Assembly (NCBI GenBank): GCA_943736015.1
Contig: OX031057.1
Span: 42,122,501 to 42,186,500, forward strand
Origin: Tridacna crocea
Taxonomy: Eukaryota > Mollusca > Bivalvia > Cardiida > Cardiidae
Direction: 5' to 3'
DNA length: 64,000 bases
Shown: positions 35,601 to 45,222 of the stretch, in pieces
How positions within the stretch are numbered: position 1 is the first letter of the stretch
How the letters are laid out: every line of letters starts with the position of its first letter
The notes under the pieces: model-generated
What the model saw: the letters and a program-made list of their open reading frames with translations, nothing else
Told to the model about the DNA's origin: nothing
Databases searched by the model: none
Made by a program: the position numbers and the translations under genes

Positions 35601-38600
35601 TTACCTTCCAACCCTTTCAGGATACAAGGCGGCAGACATTAGAGAACACATACCACCTAGTGAAGATCCAACACTAGCATGAAGCTGAAATTGAAAAATT
35701 ATATTTTTTGTAACTCTTTACCAAATGACAAAATTTTAGACCTTGTTCAGTTCCATAACATTTCCAGATAACAAATAAAGCATGGCACAAAAAGTGGTAA
35801 TTGTCTTTGAAAAGATAAAACACATTGTGGGAAAGGAGAAAATGTTGGTTACCAACATTTTTTTTTTCTTTTCCACACTATTTACATAAGGCCTCTGTCT
35901 GAGGGTTGTTAGGACACTAGGTTATTTGGTAAAAAATAAAGCACTTAAAATAGAATTACTTTGTGAGAAAATGAAGCAATCTGGTGAGACAGAGCCAAAT
36001 TTTCGGGATACCCGCAAGATAAAGATACCATAAAAAAATGGGGATAACAATAAAAGAGCTACATTTTATGTCTGAATTAAGCCTGAATGCTAGTTAAATT
36101 TACCATTTCTAGTGTTGCTGTTTCCATTTGAAAACATTTCACTGTATATATTAATTGATGCCATGTTTGCTTGTTCATTTGCTGTCATGGCAGTAAGCCG
36201 AAACTAACCTTTGATTTGAAGGGTTTCACTTACGGAAAAAGGTAGAACTGGGAAATGTTTCTGTCAAAGGTTACAATCAAGTAAATCTATCAGTTAATGT
36301 AAATCCAGAATAATTCCATTGTCAGTTGATAAACACCCAATGAAAAAAAAAAAAAACCTGTTTTGGTCCAAGTTGAAAGCATTTGCATACAATAAATCAA
36401 ATTTTGCACAAATTATGAAATCTATTTTTGAAAAGGTAGAAAACATGTTGCGAAAAGGAGAAAATGCTTGTTACGAGCATTTTCACCATTTTCTCATCAT
36501 GCTTTCAAAAGGTCTTTTCCTTGTGGTCATAAAAACCCCATAAGGTGTGCTACAGGGTTACAGAGACTTTCAGGTGAAAGCTCAGAATCAAGTACTAACA
36601 AGATAGAACATGAACTTTGATCTCAGTACACACTGCTTTCACAAGCACATGAAGTTGTATATGGCGTGCAAAATGTGAAAAGAGGTATTAGAACATTTGC
36701 ATAAAGGGTCGCCTCAGATCAGTCAATGACAATTTCTGTTTTTATATCATTTTCTTTTTTGCACAAGTCTACTGCAGCACAAAATCAAGTGCAATTGTAA
36801 AGTGCTGTCTGGAATAGTCTGTGCATATTGCCCAGGCTCATCTGAGACAACACTCTACGCAAATGTCTGAATGCCCCTTTTTGTGTTTTGCAAGCCATGA
36901 TACATGTAGTGTCTAAATGGTTCATGCTTACTGTCTCTATTCCTAGATGGTCAAGCACCAGAAACTGGGCATTTACCATATCCTCCACACTGACAACTGG
37001 AAAAGTTGTTGCGTAAGCCTGAAAAAGATGCACAGCTAGGTTACCTTTTACCACTAAAGCTACTTTTGTAAACAATACAGCTTAAGATTATACTATAAAT
37101 CTGCAGTCTGATCTATATCTCCAACATCTGCCTTGTTTAGACATTCTAGACAATCTGATTTCTAGTCACTTTAACTCTTTAACAAATAACAAAAGTTTGG
37201 ACTGATGGCATTTGCAGACAACAGACAAGTAAGGCTTCTACAAAAGTCTGTCTTTGACAGGACAGGAGAAATTGTGGGAGAAGGAGAATTTGCTTTTGAA
37301 AGCATTCTTTCTCAGGGCAGTCAGTTTACTCTTTACCACACAATCCCAAAGAAGAAACCTTTGGAAAACATTGTAGGAAAAGGAGAAAATGCTGATAAAC
37401 AGCATGTTCTCCTTTTCCCTCAATGTTTTCTAAAGGCTTCTTTCACAGGGGTGTTAAAAGTCGTGTTTGTATGGTAAAGGGTTAATACATACAATTATTG
37501 TTAGAGTTTAGAAATGATTTTTTTGAACACAATGTCCTTGTTTATTTGTTGGTAATTATGCCATTCTTCAATAATTTCAGCCAGTCCATCATTCCATGCT
37601 TTCCTAGAGCTCCTTTTACCAGAGCATGTACTTCCCAAAATATTCTGCCAAAATCACTGGCTGCTTTCTCACATAATGTAATCATTTTAAATGATCTGTT
37701 GTGATAGAAGAATGAAGCCCTGTTGCAGTAAGTATCACTTTTAAGTGAATTTGAGAGAGAAGACTTTTGAAAACATTGTGGAAAAGAAAGAAAATGCCAG
37801 TAACCAGCGTTTCCTCCCTTGCCCACATTGCTTTTACCCTATCAAGGGAAACGTCTACAATTTAAGTCATGACTGATTTGTTGTCTGTATCTATATATTG
37901 TTCCATGACCTCTCTTCCACTCTTCTTGCATTCTTACTCTTGGACAAATAGACAGGCTTACCTGACCAGTGACTGGATTTATACTGGATGGGCCACTGAA
38001 ATGAAACAAACCTTGATTATCGAAAGAATTAAAATGTTCTTGATCAAGTATATGAAGTTGAGTCTCTTCAACTTCTTTGCCTTCTGTACATTAGTTTTAG
38101 CCTTGTGGCAACTGTGCCATACTTTTTGAAAAGGGGGTTTAACTATATACCACATAATCCTGACTTTTAACAACCCTTAAAGAAAAGATGATGTGAGAAT
38201 GTAGCCAGTGGCTTAGGAAGACAAAGCTTATGAAAACACTGAGGGAAAAGTAGAAAATGCTGTTAACCAGCATTTTCTCCTTTTTCCACAATGTTTTCTA
38301 TCCAATCTAAGACTGATATCATCACTTTTAACACTTTACAACACAAGGAAATTTTGGACATGTCCATGTTCAAAACATTTGCAGTACTGGTACTGAAATT
38401 ATGTAAATTGTCCTTGATAGGGTAGAAAACATTGAGGGAAAAGGAGAAAATGCTGATTACCAGCATTTTCTCCTTATCCAAAAATGTTTTCTTAAGGTTT
38501 CTTTCTCAGGATCGTCAAAAGTAGGGATTGTGTGGTAATGGGTTAAACAATATTTAATTTGTCCTCTGGGAATGCTTTGAATTTGGTTCAGTCCAAAATT

Positions 38601-41600
38601 TTGGTGTTTGGTAAGAGTTAATGCATCTCGGTCATTCATTATACCAAGCAAGTAATGAAAAAAAAAAAAATTCATCTATGAATTCCATTTAAAAACAACT
38701 AAATCATGAAGTAGACAGGTCCTTTTAGACTGGTATCAATCTGTTAAATAGAACATTTTCATTAAAACAAAATCATCCAGTAAAACTGCAAAACAAATAC
38801 TATGTGTTGTCAATGTTCTGAATATCTGAATTAATGTTTTTGAGAAGAAGGGCAAATAACAGCACATACTTCTGCGACTTTGATGTAGTTGTGTACCTTG
38901 TTTATTAGAATGACTTAAATACAGGTCCTGAGTGTCACGCTAAAACTGATCAATAGTTAAAGATCACAGGTCAGCCTGATCAGACAGCGTAGGCAGACTG
39001 GGGTCGAAACCATTTGGAAATGCATCAAACCAAACAATCCAAAATTTTAAAGACTCTGGGAGAAGGCTTTTTCAAAAAAAATTGTGGGAAAGGAAAAAGA
39101 AAATGCTATTAAACAGCATTCTCTTCTTTTTCAACAATTTTTTTTACTCTGTCAAATATCAGATTAAATCATTTTCACCTGTTCTGATTTGTCGTCTGCA
39201 AATGCTTTGATGAGTACAAAATTTTGTCTATTGGTAAAGAGCTAGAGATTTCAATAGAAGATAAATTTGCAATGTATTATATCATAAAGATAATATTACA
39301 ACATTGATAACAAGGTTAGTATCTATAACGGTACACTGACCTTTTTTCATTTAACTCTTTACTAAATCACATAACTTTAGACAAGTCCAAATTGGAAGCA
39401 TTTGCAGACAAAAAAAATAATGTCAATCACAAATTGAAATTTGTATTGGAAAGGGTATGAAACATTATGGGAAAAGGAGAAAATTCTGGTTGCCCGCATT
39501 TTCTCCTTTTCTATGTTTTCAGATGGCATCTTTCTTAGTGAAACCTGGGATTGTTTGGTAAAAGGTGAATTAACTCTTTATCAAATGACAAAATTTCAGA
39601 CTCAGAAATTGAAAGTAATACAGAACACTATTTAAATGTAGGTCTTATGATGAGATATGATAGGGTAACCGACATTGTGGGAAAAGGAGAGAATGCTGGG
39701 TACCAGCAATGTCTTCTTTTTTCGTAACATTTCAGAGTGTTCTTTTACAGGGCCATGACATGAGATTGTATGGTTGCAGACAACAATTTCATTGTGGTTC
39801 AAAATGGTGCAATCTTGCTTTGACAGGGTAGAACACACTGTGGAAAAGGGAGAAAATGCTGGTAACCAGCATTTTCTTCTTTACCCACAATGTTTTGAAA
39901 AGGCCTCTTTTACAGGGTCATGAAAACCCGGGATTGTTTGGTAAAGGGTTAATCCTCAATGGCAAAAGAAATTAACTTTAAGACCTCAGAAGTAATGCAA
40001 ATTTCTTGTGCTGGTAGTGAAAAAGTTAAGTCACATGACTTCTGAACGAATTACTGGTAGTCTACAATCTAGAACATAAACCAGGAAACTGTAATCAGTG
40101 CTTTGATATGAAGGTCAATTTACTGTCACATTGTACTCCTAACACCCTATGATAATACTTCACTCTTTATCAAACAATCCTGAGTTTAAATGACCCTGAG
40201 GGAAAAGGCTTTTAAAAACATTGTGGAAAAATGCTGGTAACCAGCATTTTCTCCTTTTTCCACAATGTTTTCTTCTCCATCAGAGACAAATTCTACCATT
40301 TGAGCCACGGTCCACCATGTATTTCTTATCTGCAAAAGCTTTTAATTCTAACACATAAAATTTAGGACTTGTCATGACTGAGAGTATTCACAGGGAACAC
40401 ATTAACTCTCTACCACACAAGAAAATTTTAGACTAGTCCAACTTGAAAGCATTAAATTTTGCAGGTGACAAAATAAATGTGAATGAAAAATTGAAATTTA
40501 GTTTGGGAAGGGTAGCCAAACATTGTGGGAAAAGGTGAAAATGCTGGTTTCAATAGGCTTCTTTCTCAGTGTCGTCAAAAGTCAGGATTGTTTGGGAAGT
40601 AGTTAAATATGGCTTAATATATTGCTTATAATAATTTACCTGTAGTAACATTTTCCTAACAATGCTAACCCAACAATTATAACCATCAAGTTTGTTTTTT
40701 TCTTTGGCTAGTATTTGTAATGAAGAATAGCACAAATTCTGATCATTTTTGCCAGCTTTGATAACACAGTCATCTATGAGCTTAGTTTTTACCTGCTTCC
40801 ATAGCAGCCCCCTAGACTGTTTGTACATATCACAAAAAATTTATCTGTGTCCACTGCGCACCCAGGTCCCACAAACTTCTCCCACCACCCTGGGTCTGGG
40901 TTCTCCTGCAAGCAAATATTTCAATTTGTCACAAACTCCCTTGTTAACTCTTTACCAACTACAATTTTGAAGACTAGTTCAAATTGAATGCATTTGCAGA
41001 CGACAAAGTCATTGTGATTGTAGAATCGAAATTTGATTTCGGAAGGGTTAAAACATTGTGGGAAAAGGAGAAAATGCTGGTTATTAGTGTTTTCTCCTTT
41101 TCCCACATTGTTTTTAAAAGGCTACTACCTCAGGGCCTCCGAAAGTCGTTATTGTGTGGTACACAGTTAATGTTCATTGTAATATGGCCATTATGAATTT
41201 TCTTATCTTGCTAATGATAAGACAGGAGATATATAGGATCTGACATGAGTGGGCTTTTGAGATAAGATTTTATTAAATGAGTCTACGGAAATGTTATGAA
41301 GGGAGCCTTTGCCGAGCTTACTAACGTTTTCCTTGACAAGTTTAATAAAATTTTATATCATGTCCACGAATATCAGATTCTTTTTATCACATAACGATAT
41401 TTCATAAATATAGATCAGCTGCAGATGACGTAAAAACATTCATAAGTAAGTGCACTCGCGGTATTATCCATAAGACCCATTCACTTGTATGAAATATGTA
41501 CGAAATGACATCAAAAATGACATCACACAAATGTGATATCAAACATGTATAAGATAAGAAAAATCGTAATTGGTATATAACACTGAAAACAAGAGAGGTT

Positions 41601-43317
41601 GTGTGATAAAATATTTTGTGATAACACAAGATCATTATGCGATGTCATTAGAATTCTGTTAACGTCTTTTTATTCCTAACTTTAAATAGTAAGTGCATCC
41701 TATCATTCTTTATTAACTATATTTGTAACACTTCCAACCTTATGATTACCAATGCTAAAATTCATATCATTCTGTTGTGCCATATCAACAAGATTCTGCA
41801 TTTTAAGATATTTTTCATGCAATGCTAATCATTAATAAAACAAATTCATTTCTTTTTAAATGTCTGATTAACTATTATTCTCGTGTGTTATTCTTATAAT
41901 TATGGGGTTTATCTAAGGAAAACAGGTATGGTTAACAACAAGATAGAATTTCTGCTTTATTATTCACCACACCACCTAATTTGGAACTTGTCCAAATTGA
42001 AAGCATTTGCAAACGGCAATTTAAATGTAGCTAAAATATTCGGACTCACTTGAAAGAAAACATAGTAGGAAAAGCAGTAATACTGGTTGGCAGTGTTTTT
42101 TTTTTTTACTTTTCGACAATGTTTTCAATTTAACACATCTTTCCCAGGGTAATTTAAACCCCGCATTGTGTGCTATAGGGTTACTATACAATATACATTA
42201 TTATACCTCATGACTTCTAGCATGTGAACTTGCAGATAAGCCTGCATGAATAATAACTGCATTGTCTTTAGCATCATTCAGTTCCCCCCACGTCTCATAG
42301 GCCACACTAAGTTCTGGTAACACAGCATTGTTGTACTTCATTCGGAACGGGTATTCTGTTTTGAAAGTTTTGAAACCTGAAACTATCTTCCGGTACTCTG
42401 GTTCAGGTCCAGTTGCCTGACTGAAAAGGGGGAAAAGTTGAAAAAAGAAAAAAACATTTATTTTTCGCTGAATATTACAATCATTTGAAATGTTTTGAAC
42501 CATTCACTAAACAATCCATGTGGAGTAAAGCTTTTGAAAACATGGTGGAAAAGAGATGATGCTGGAAAACTCAGTGTATAGACTTGTAAGCACTAGCCAC
42601 CATCAGACCATAATTCCACTTTGTCTGATATTCTTTAGTAAGTTCTTTCCAAAATAGAATCAGATTTTCAAAAAATATGCTCTTACAACTCTTTCCATAC
42701 CATACACAACACCAGCAGCTTTTGTGGACAGTATAGATCAAGACCAGACTGCACATTCTACACTGATCTACTCTGTCCAATTCTATATATTCTAGATTAT
42801 GACCATGCATGGCTTCACCCTGAACTAAAAACAATAGGGACTGTAATACCTAACAACTGTGTCAGGAAGAATTCTATTTAGCTCAGGAGTTACGGTGTTG
42901 GCCTTTCATCAGAACATTCTAGTTTTGAATCCTGCACAGTCCCTTTATTCTGCTAGGCATTTGTTTATTTATTTCTAAGTTACAAACTTCGTCCGTATAG
43001 ATGGTTCTTTGGCAAAAAGTTATAGGGTAATGTTCTATAAATTATGAATCTTACTTTCTCATCAAACATGGAAATTCTGTCTCCATTCCACGAAAGACCA
43101 GAAGGTCGTTCTCTGGCACTTTGAGCTGTGGTAGGTCTGCAAAGTCTTCAGCTAATTTCACATTCTCTAAAGATTGGAGTTTCCCACTGGATCCAGATTT
43201 AGAGGAACCATGGACCTTCTTCACACCACTTGTACTAAATACACAAAACCTTGGTTGAAAGCCACTTTGGTTTCTGGAGGCACAAGTCCTTACTAGGGAT
43301 CTCACTGCTGATCTCAT
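29690..43317 (-). CDS. MetX-family homoserine/serine O-acyltransferase, ten exons, probably mitochondrial
   Basis: Exons in transcript order: 43317-43055, 42420-42207, 40905-40793, 37995-37962, 37018-36932, 35684-35605, 33811-33662, 32792-32609, 31598-31445, 29787-29696. All introns are GT-AG and all phases agree, giving 457 codons. The protein is an alpha/beta hydrolase: a YETWGELN strand, the GWWE..VGPG..DT segment, nucleophile elbow GSSLGG (Ser245), acid in [11 protein letters not shown] (Asp408) and base in YGHDTFLLD (His442). The family acylates the hydroxyl of homoserine (methionine route) or serine (cysteine route). The SINP-TG and GHY-type segments look closer to the serine-acylating branch (serine O-acetyl/succinyltransferase), which is inference. 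Residues 1-33 are Arg/Ser-rich without acids, like a mitochondrial presequence. Either the frame reads through the last donor to TGA at 29692-29690 or a short last exon was missed. Confidence 0.9.
29696..29787 (-). CDS. Acyltransferase exon 10 (catalytic histidine)
   Basis: 92 bases, residues 427-457: [19 protein letters not shown] then [12 protein letters not shown]. His442 completes the triad. The exon ends AAG before GTATGA. If that is not used as a donor, translation adds Val and stops at 29692-29690; if it is used, a few C-terminal residues lie on an exon I could not find. Confidence 0.9.
29900..30131 (+). mobile_element. Family A MITE
   Basis: 232 bp, TTAA at both ends, in intron 9 of the acyltransferase, 113 bases from exon 10. 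Confidence 0.85.
30613..30777. mobile_element. Family H foldback MITE, second copy
   Basis: CCCTATTCACCAACCATTGT start and inverted end, GTAACACAA-TTGTGTTAC-type centre; in intron 9. Confidence 0.72.
31195..31411 (-). mobile_element. Family A MITE
   Basis: Near-complete; its L arm ends about 34 bases from the exon 9 donor. Confidence 0.78.
31445..31598 (-). CDS. Acyltransferase exon 9 (catalytic acid)
   Basis: 154 bases, residues 376-426 plus one base: [11 protein letters not shown], then [15 protein letters not shown] and QQRELSDLL. The Asp in TDILFP (residue 408) is the triad acid. Confidence 0.93.
31670..31905 (-). mobile_element. Family A MITE
   Basis: 236 bp with TTAA at both ends, 72 bases upstream of exon 9 in transcript sense. 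Confidence 0.83.
32175..32330 (+). mobile_element. Family A MITE, degraded
   Basis: L arm (AAATCAAGTGCATTTGCAG) and worn hairpin in intron 8. Confidence 0.55.
32609..32792 (-). CDS. Acyltransferase exon 8
   Basis: 184 bases, residues 314-375: [20 protein letters not shown], then a lid segment ending [18 protein letters not shown] and LLYISK. TYRS, RFGR and FD-NS are family signatures. Confidence 0.93.
33662..33811 (-). CDS. Acyltransferase exon 7
   Basis: 150 bases, residues 264-313 with split codons at both ends. Reads [18 protein letters not shown] then [18 protein letters not shown]. The acceptor and the first exon bases (TTTCAG then AATGATCTCTATA) are the source of the minisatellite in the intron just upstream. 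Confidence 0.92.
33798..34440 (-). repeat. Minisatellite of about 12 units, derived from the exon 7 splice acceptor
   Basis: Units of roughly 45-70 bp sharing GTATAGAGATCATTCTGAAA followed by TGTAAACATGACCATAAACA. In transcript sense each reads ...CATGTTTACATTTCAG/AATGATCTCTATAC, the same as the true exon 7 acceptor at 33811. All extra units lie upstream of the real acceptor, in intron 6. Confidence 0.85.
34529..35059 (-). mobile_element. Miniature LTR element (TRIM), second copy
   Basis: 531 bp; LTRs 34853-35059 (5') and 34529-34735 (3'), the same primer-binding site at 34835-34852 and a purine tract before the 3' LTR. CTGC flanks both sides (34525-34528, 35060-35063). Lies in intron 6 of the acyltransferase. 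Looks whole; the two LTRs are nearly the same, so it is young. Confidence 0.85.
35605..35684 (-). CDS. Acyltransferase exon 6 (nucleophile elbow)
   Basis: 80 bases, residues 238-263 plus two bases: [12 protein letters not shown] then [14 protein letters not shown]. The G-x-S-x-G elbow places the catalytic serine at residue 245. A family A MITE starts about 24 bases upstream of the acceptor. Confidence 0.93.
35708..35940 (+). mobile_element. Family A MITE, diverged
   Basis: Complete layout, worn ends; next to the exon 6 acceptor. Confidence 0.72.
36336..36560 (+). mobile_element. Family A MITE, diverged
   Basis: Begins inside a poly-A run; hairpin centred near 36473. Confidence 0.68.
36664..36898. 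mobile_element. Family F foldback MITE, diverged
   Basis: Same layout, many CpG-to-TpG/CpA-type changes, in intron 5 beside exon 5. Confidence 0.7.
36932..37018 (-). CDS. Acyltransferase exon 5
   Basis: 87 bases, residues 209-237, [15 protein letters not shown] then [14 protein letters not shown]. Matches the family's FP-V-DMV-AQ-LLD-LGI block just ahead of the nucleophile elbow. Confidence 0.92.
37326..37485. mobile_element. Family A MITE, symmetrical S-S form
   Basis: Both sides of the hairpin carry the S arm (ACAATCCC-type start; GTATGGTAAAGGGTTAA end). A broken L-arm piece, 37170-37325, lies directly before it. Confidence 0.75.
37740..37890 (-). mobile_element. Family A MITE, degraded
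   Basis: Hairpin and part of the L arm, ending 72 bases before exon 4. Confidence 0.6.
37962..37995 (-). CDS. Acyltransferase exon 4 (34-base micro-exon)
   Basis: Only 34 bases, residues 197-208 ([12 protein letters not shown]). It exactly fills the family's GS-GP-S-P-TG segment between exons 3 and 5 and keeps phase 2 to 0, so it is convincing despite its size. Confidence 0.88.
38139..38621 (-). mobile_element. Family A MITE interrupted by a second copy
   Basis: Outer element is 38139-38327 plus 38547-38621, ending in GTAAGAGTTAA. The gap is filled exactly by the copy at 38328-38546. Confidence 0.78.
38328..38546 (+). mobile_element. Family A MITE nested in another family A copy
   Basis: 219 bp, TTAA at both ends, opposite orientation to its host; strong stem. 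Confidence 0.85.
39026..39243 (-). mobile_element. Family A MITE, diverged
   Basis: S arm, AT-rich hairpin and L arm recognisable; end reads AAGAGCTA. Confidence 0.7.
39351..39952 (+). mobile_element. Three family A MITEs in tandem, same orientation
   Basis: Copies at 39351-39566, 39568-39775 and 39775-39952. The first starts with TTAA, the last ends with TTAA at 39949-39952 and lacks the outer part of its L arm. Confidence 0.78.
40161..40370 (-). mobile_element. Family A MITE, diverged
   Basis: Hairpin shortened on its left side; L arm scrambled towards the end. Confidence 0.68.
40402..40606 (+). mobile_element. Family A MITE, half hairpin lost
   Basis: TTAA at both ends; the sequence jumps from GCTGGTT straight into the S arm. 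Confidence 0.8.
40793..40905 (-). CDS. Acyltransferase exon 3
   Basis: Residues 160-196 plus two bases, reading [15 protein letters not shown] then [19 protein letters not shown]. This is the highly conserved GWWE/GPG/DT.-FFVIC.NSLG block of the family. Confidence 0.93.
40944..41170 (+). mobile_element. Family A MITE
   Basis: 227 bp with TTAA at both ends, 39 bases upstream of exon 3 in transcript sense. Confidence 0.85.
41171..41959. other. Intron 2 sequence, no exon seen
   Basis: Contains an inverted pair GATAAGATTTTATTAAATGA / TAATAAAATTTTATATCATG near 41262-41362 and AT-rich sequence. Confidence 0.5.
41960..42183 (+). mobile_element. Family A MITE, diverged
   Basis: Complete layout with a weak hairpin; ends 24 bases before the exon 2 donor side. 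Confidence 0.68.
42207..42420 (-). CDS. Acyltransferase exon 2
   Basis: Residues 88-159, from [11 protein letters not shown] to [10 protein letters not shown]. Holds the family strand ending in [10 protein letters not shown] and the following [15 protein letters not shown] segment, which forms the oxyanion region. Flanked on both sides by broken family A MITEs. Confidence 0.92.
42499..42575 (-). mobile_element. Family A MITE fragment
   Basis: S arm and half hairpin in intron 1, close to the exon 2 acceptor. Confidence 0.55.
42715..42810. repeat. Repeat I fragment
   Basis: GCTTTTGTGGACAGTATAGA then TCAAGACCAGACTGCACATT, in intron 1 of the acyltransferase. Confidence 0.5.
42838..43000 (+). 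mobile_element. Old solo LTR fragment of the TRIM family
   Basis: Recognisable TRIM-type LTR middle and end (TTTAGCTCAG, AGTTTTGAATCC, ACAAACTTCGTCCGTA), without internal region. Much more diverged than the two whole copies, hence older. In intron 1 of the acyltransferase. Confidence 0.6.
43055..43317 (-). CDS. Acyltransferase exon 1 (presequence and linker)
   Basis: Start ATG at 43317; codes residues 1-87 and two bases of 88, then donor GTAAGA. The first 33 residues hold six basic and no acidic residues, then comes a Ser/Gly/Lys-rich linker. A pyrimidine-AG at about 43372 suggests a 5' UTR intron; this is weak. Confidence 0.88.
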
Positions 43318-43533
43318 CTTTGAAATTAGTTAGTCAAAGAAATGAAAAGTCTCATGTAACTTTGTATTGACCTGAAAACAACGGAAGACTATTTAAAGTC
43401 ATGCATTATAATTCAGTTATGCAAAAAAATACAAAAAATTTAAAAAAAGGTTTTCATTGAAAATCTCTTTAGGTCTTTACCAAACAGCAAAATCTGTTGT
43501 CTGGTTAAATCTTTACCAAACAATCTCAAGTTC

Positions 43534-43762
43534 TTAACTCTTTACCAAACGACAAAATTTTAGACTGGTCCAAATTGAAAGCACTTGCAGACGGCAAAAT
43601 AAAGGTAACTCAAAAATTGAAATTTGTTTTCAGTTGGGTAGAAAACATTGTGGGAAAAGGAGAAAATGCTGGTTACCAGTATTTTCTCCTTTTCCCACAG
43701 TGTTTTCAAAAGGCTTCTTTCTCAGGGGTGTCAAAAGTAGGGATTGAGTGGTAATGGGTTAA
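43534..43762 (+). mobile_element. Family A MITE, full length
   Basis: 229 bp with both TTAA ends, 217 bases upstream of the acyltransferase start codon. It seems to sit in an older family A scrap (43475-43533). Confidence 0.88.
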
Positions 43763-43794
43763 TTAAACAAGCCAAAAGAAGATGACCTTTTATC

Positions 43795-44030
43795 TCTTTA
43801 CCAAATGACAAAAATCTAGAATTGTCTAGATTAAAAGCACTTGTCGTCGACAAAATAGATGGAACTCAAAAATTGTCATTTGTTTTGAGAAAGGTAGAAA
43901 ATACTTTCTTTTCCCACCCTGCTTTTTACCCTTCCGAAATCAAAGTTTTGATTTTTTAGTCTCATTTATTTTGTTGTCTTCAAATGCTTTCAATCTGGAC
44001 TAGTCTAAAAATTCTGTCATTTGGTAAAGA
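43795..44030. mobile_element. Family A MITE, symmetrical L-L form
   Basis: L arm at both ends (AAATGACAAAAATCTAGA start; inverted L ending CATTTGGTAAAGAG). Most of the central hairpin is missing. Confidence 0.75.
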
Positions 44031-44117
44031 GTCACAGCAAAGTGAAAAATCTTCAGTACTTTAACCTGCTGGCAACAGAAAAAAAGTTTTTATCATGATT
44101 GTGTGAACTGCATCCCA

Positions 44118-44335
44118 TTAACTCTTTACCAACTTTTATCGACCCCGAAAAAGCAGCTTTTGAAAACATTGTATGAAATGGAGAAAATGCTGGTAACCAG
44201 CATTTTCTCCTTTTCTCACAATGTTTTCTAACCTTCGATAGACAATTTTCAATTTTTGAGCCATCCTTATGTTGTCCTCTGCAAATGCTTTCAATTTGGA
44301 CTGTTCTACAATTTTGTGGTCTGGTAAAGAGTTAA
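44118..44335 (-). mobile_element. Family A MITE
   Basis: 218 bp, TTAA at both ends, near-perfect stem centred near 44199. Confidence 0.85.
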
Positions 44336-44447
44336 AATACATTAGCAGCAAAAATTTTGCCATGGATGACTGACAAACTAATATTTGTCAAAATTTTCAT
44401 ATAACCATATCAACATGACTGAAGACATGTTTGACTTGTCATTTACT

Positions 44448-44705
44448 GAGCTGATTAGTGCAGTTGGTAGTTGAGACATGGGGGTCAGTAGTTCAAACCT
44501 CAACAACTACAGTATATGCTAATCTACTTCTGGCAAATGATCATAGTCATCCCTATAGGATTTACTCCTCTCTCACCACTGATTATTCTTTTGAAGATAG
44601 TTATGTGGGAAAGCAGCAGTGGCTTGAGATAGATATTGTGAGAAGTAATGCTAATCGAAACTCCAGATATTTGGAAGGCATGGATAAACTTTTGCACTAG
44701 CCACC
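44448..44705 (+). mobile_element. tRNA-derived SINE
   Basis: Head with A-box-like ATTAGTGCAGTTGGTAG and B-box-like AGTTCAAACCTC, followed by an unrelated body of about 190 bp. No clear poly-A tail or target duplication. Confidence 0.5.
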
Positions 44706-44775
44706 ATGACATGACTAATATAATATTGACAAATGCCATAAACACCAACCATAACAAGAACCAAGTCTTTTAAGC

Positions 44776-44997
44776 TTAACTCTTTACTAAACAACAAAAT
44801 TTTAGACTTGTCCAAATTGAAAGCATTTGCAGACGACAAAATAAAATTGACTGAAAATTTGAAATTTGTCTAGTGAATGGTAGAAAACATTCTGGAAAAA
44901 GGAGAAAATGCTGGTTAACAGCATTGTCTCCTTTTTTCCACAATGTTTTTGAAAGGCTTCTTTGTAAGGGTTGTTAAAAGTCTGTATTGTGTGTTAA
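44776..44997 (+). mobile_element. Family A MITE, nearly full length
   Basis: 222 bp, opposite orientation to the neighbour with which it shares a TTAA. Confidence 0.85.
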
Positions 44998-45222
44998 CCC
45001 ATTACCACTCAATCCCTACTTTTGACGCCCCTGAGAAAGAAGCCTTTTGAAAACACTGTTGGAAAAGGAGAAAATGCTGGTAACCAGCATTTTCTCCTTT
45101 TCCAACAGTGTTTTCTACCCTTCCCAGAAAAAAAATCTATTTTTCAGTCACCTTTATTTTGTCGTCTGCAAATGCTTTCAATTTGGACCAGTCCAAAATT
45201 TTCTCGTGTGGTAATGAGTTAA
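44994..45222 (-). mobile_element. Family A MITE, full length
   Basis: 229 bp. Its left TTAA is also the right TTAA of the copy at 44776-44997, so the two abut with a single shared target site. Confidence 0.88.

Noticed and set aside
31413-43317. Bacterial contamination or recent bacterial transfer for the acyltransferase
   Set aside because: Ten exons with matching phases, long AT-rich introns full of animal-type MITEs and a presequence show a settled nuclear gene. Ancient origin of the family is left open.
45022-45222. Recurring 60-77 residue frames beginning [20 protein letters not shown]
   Set aside because: They are the family A MITE read in one frame; they recur at every well-kept copy and contain the palindrome, so they are not a protein family.
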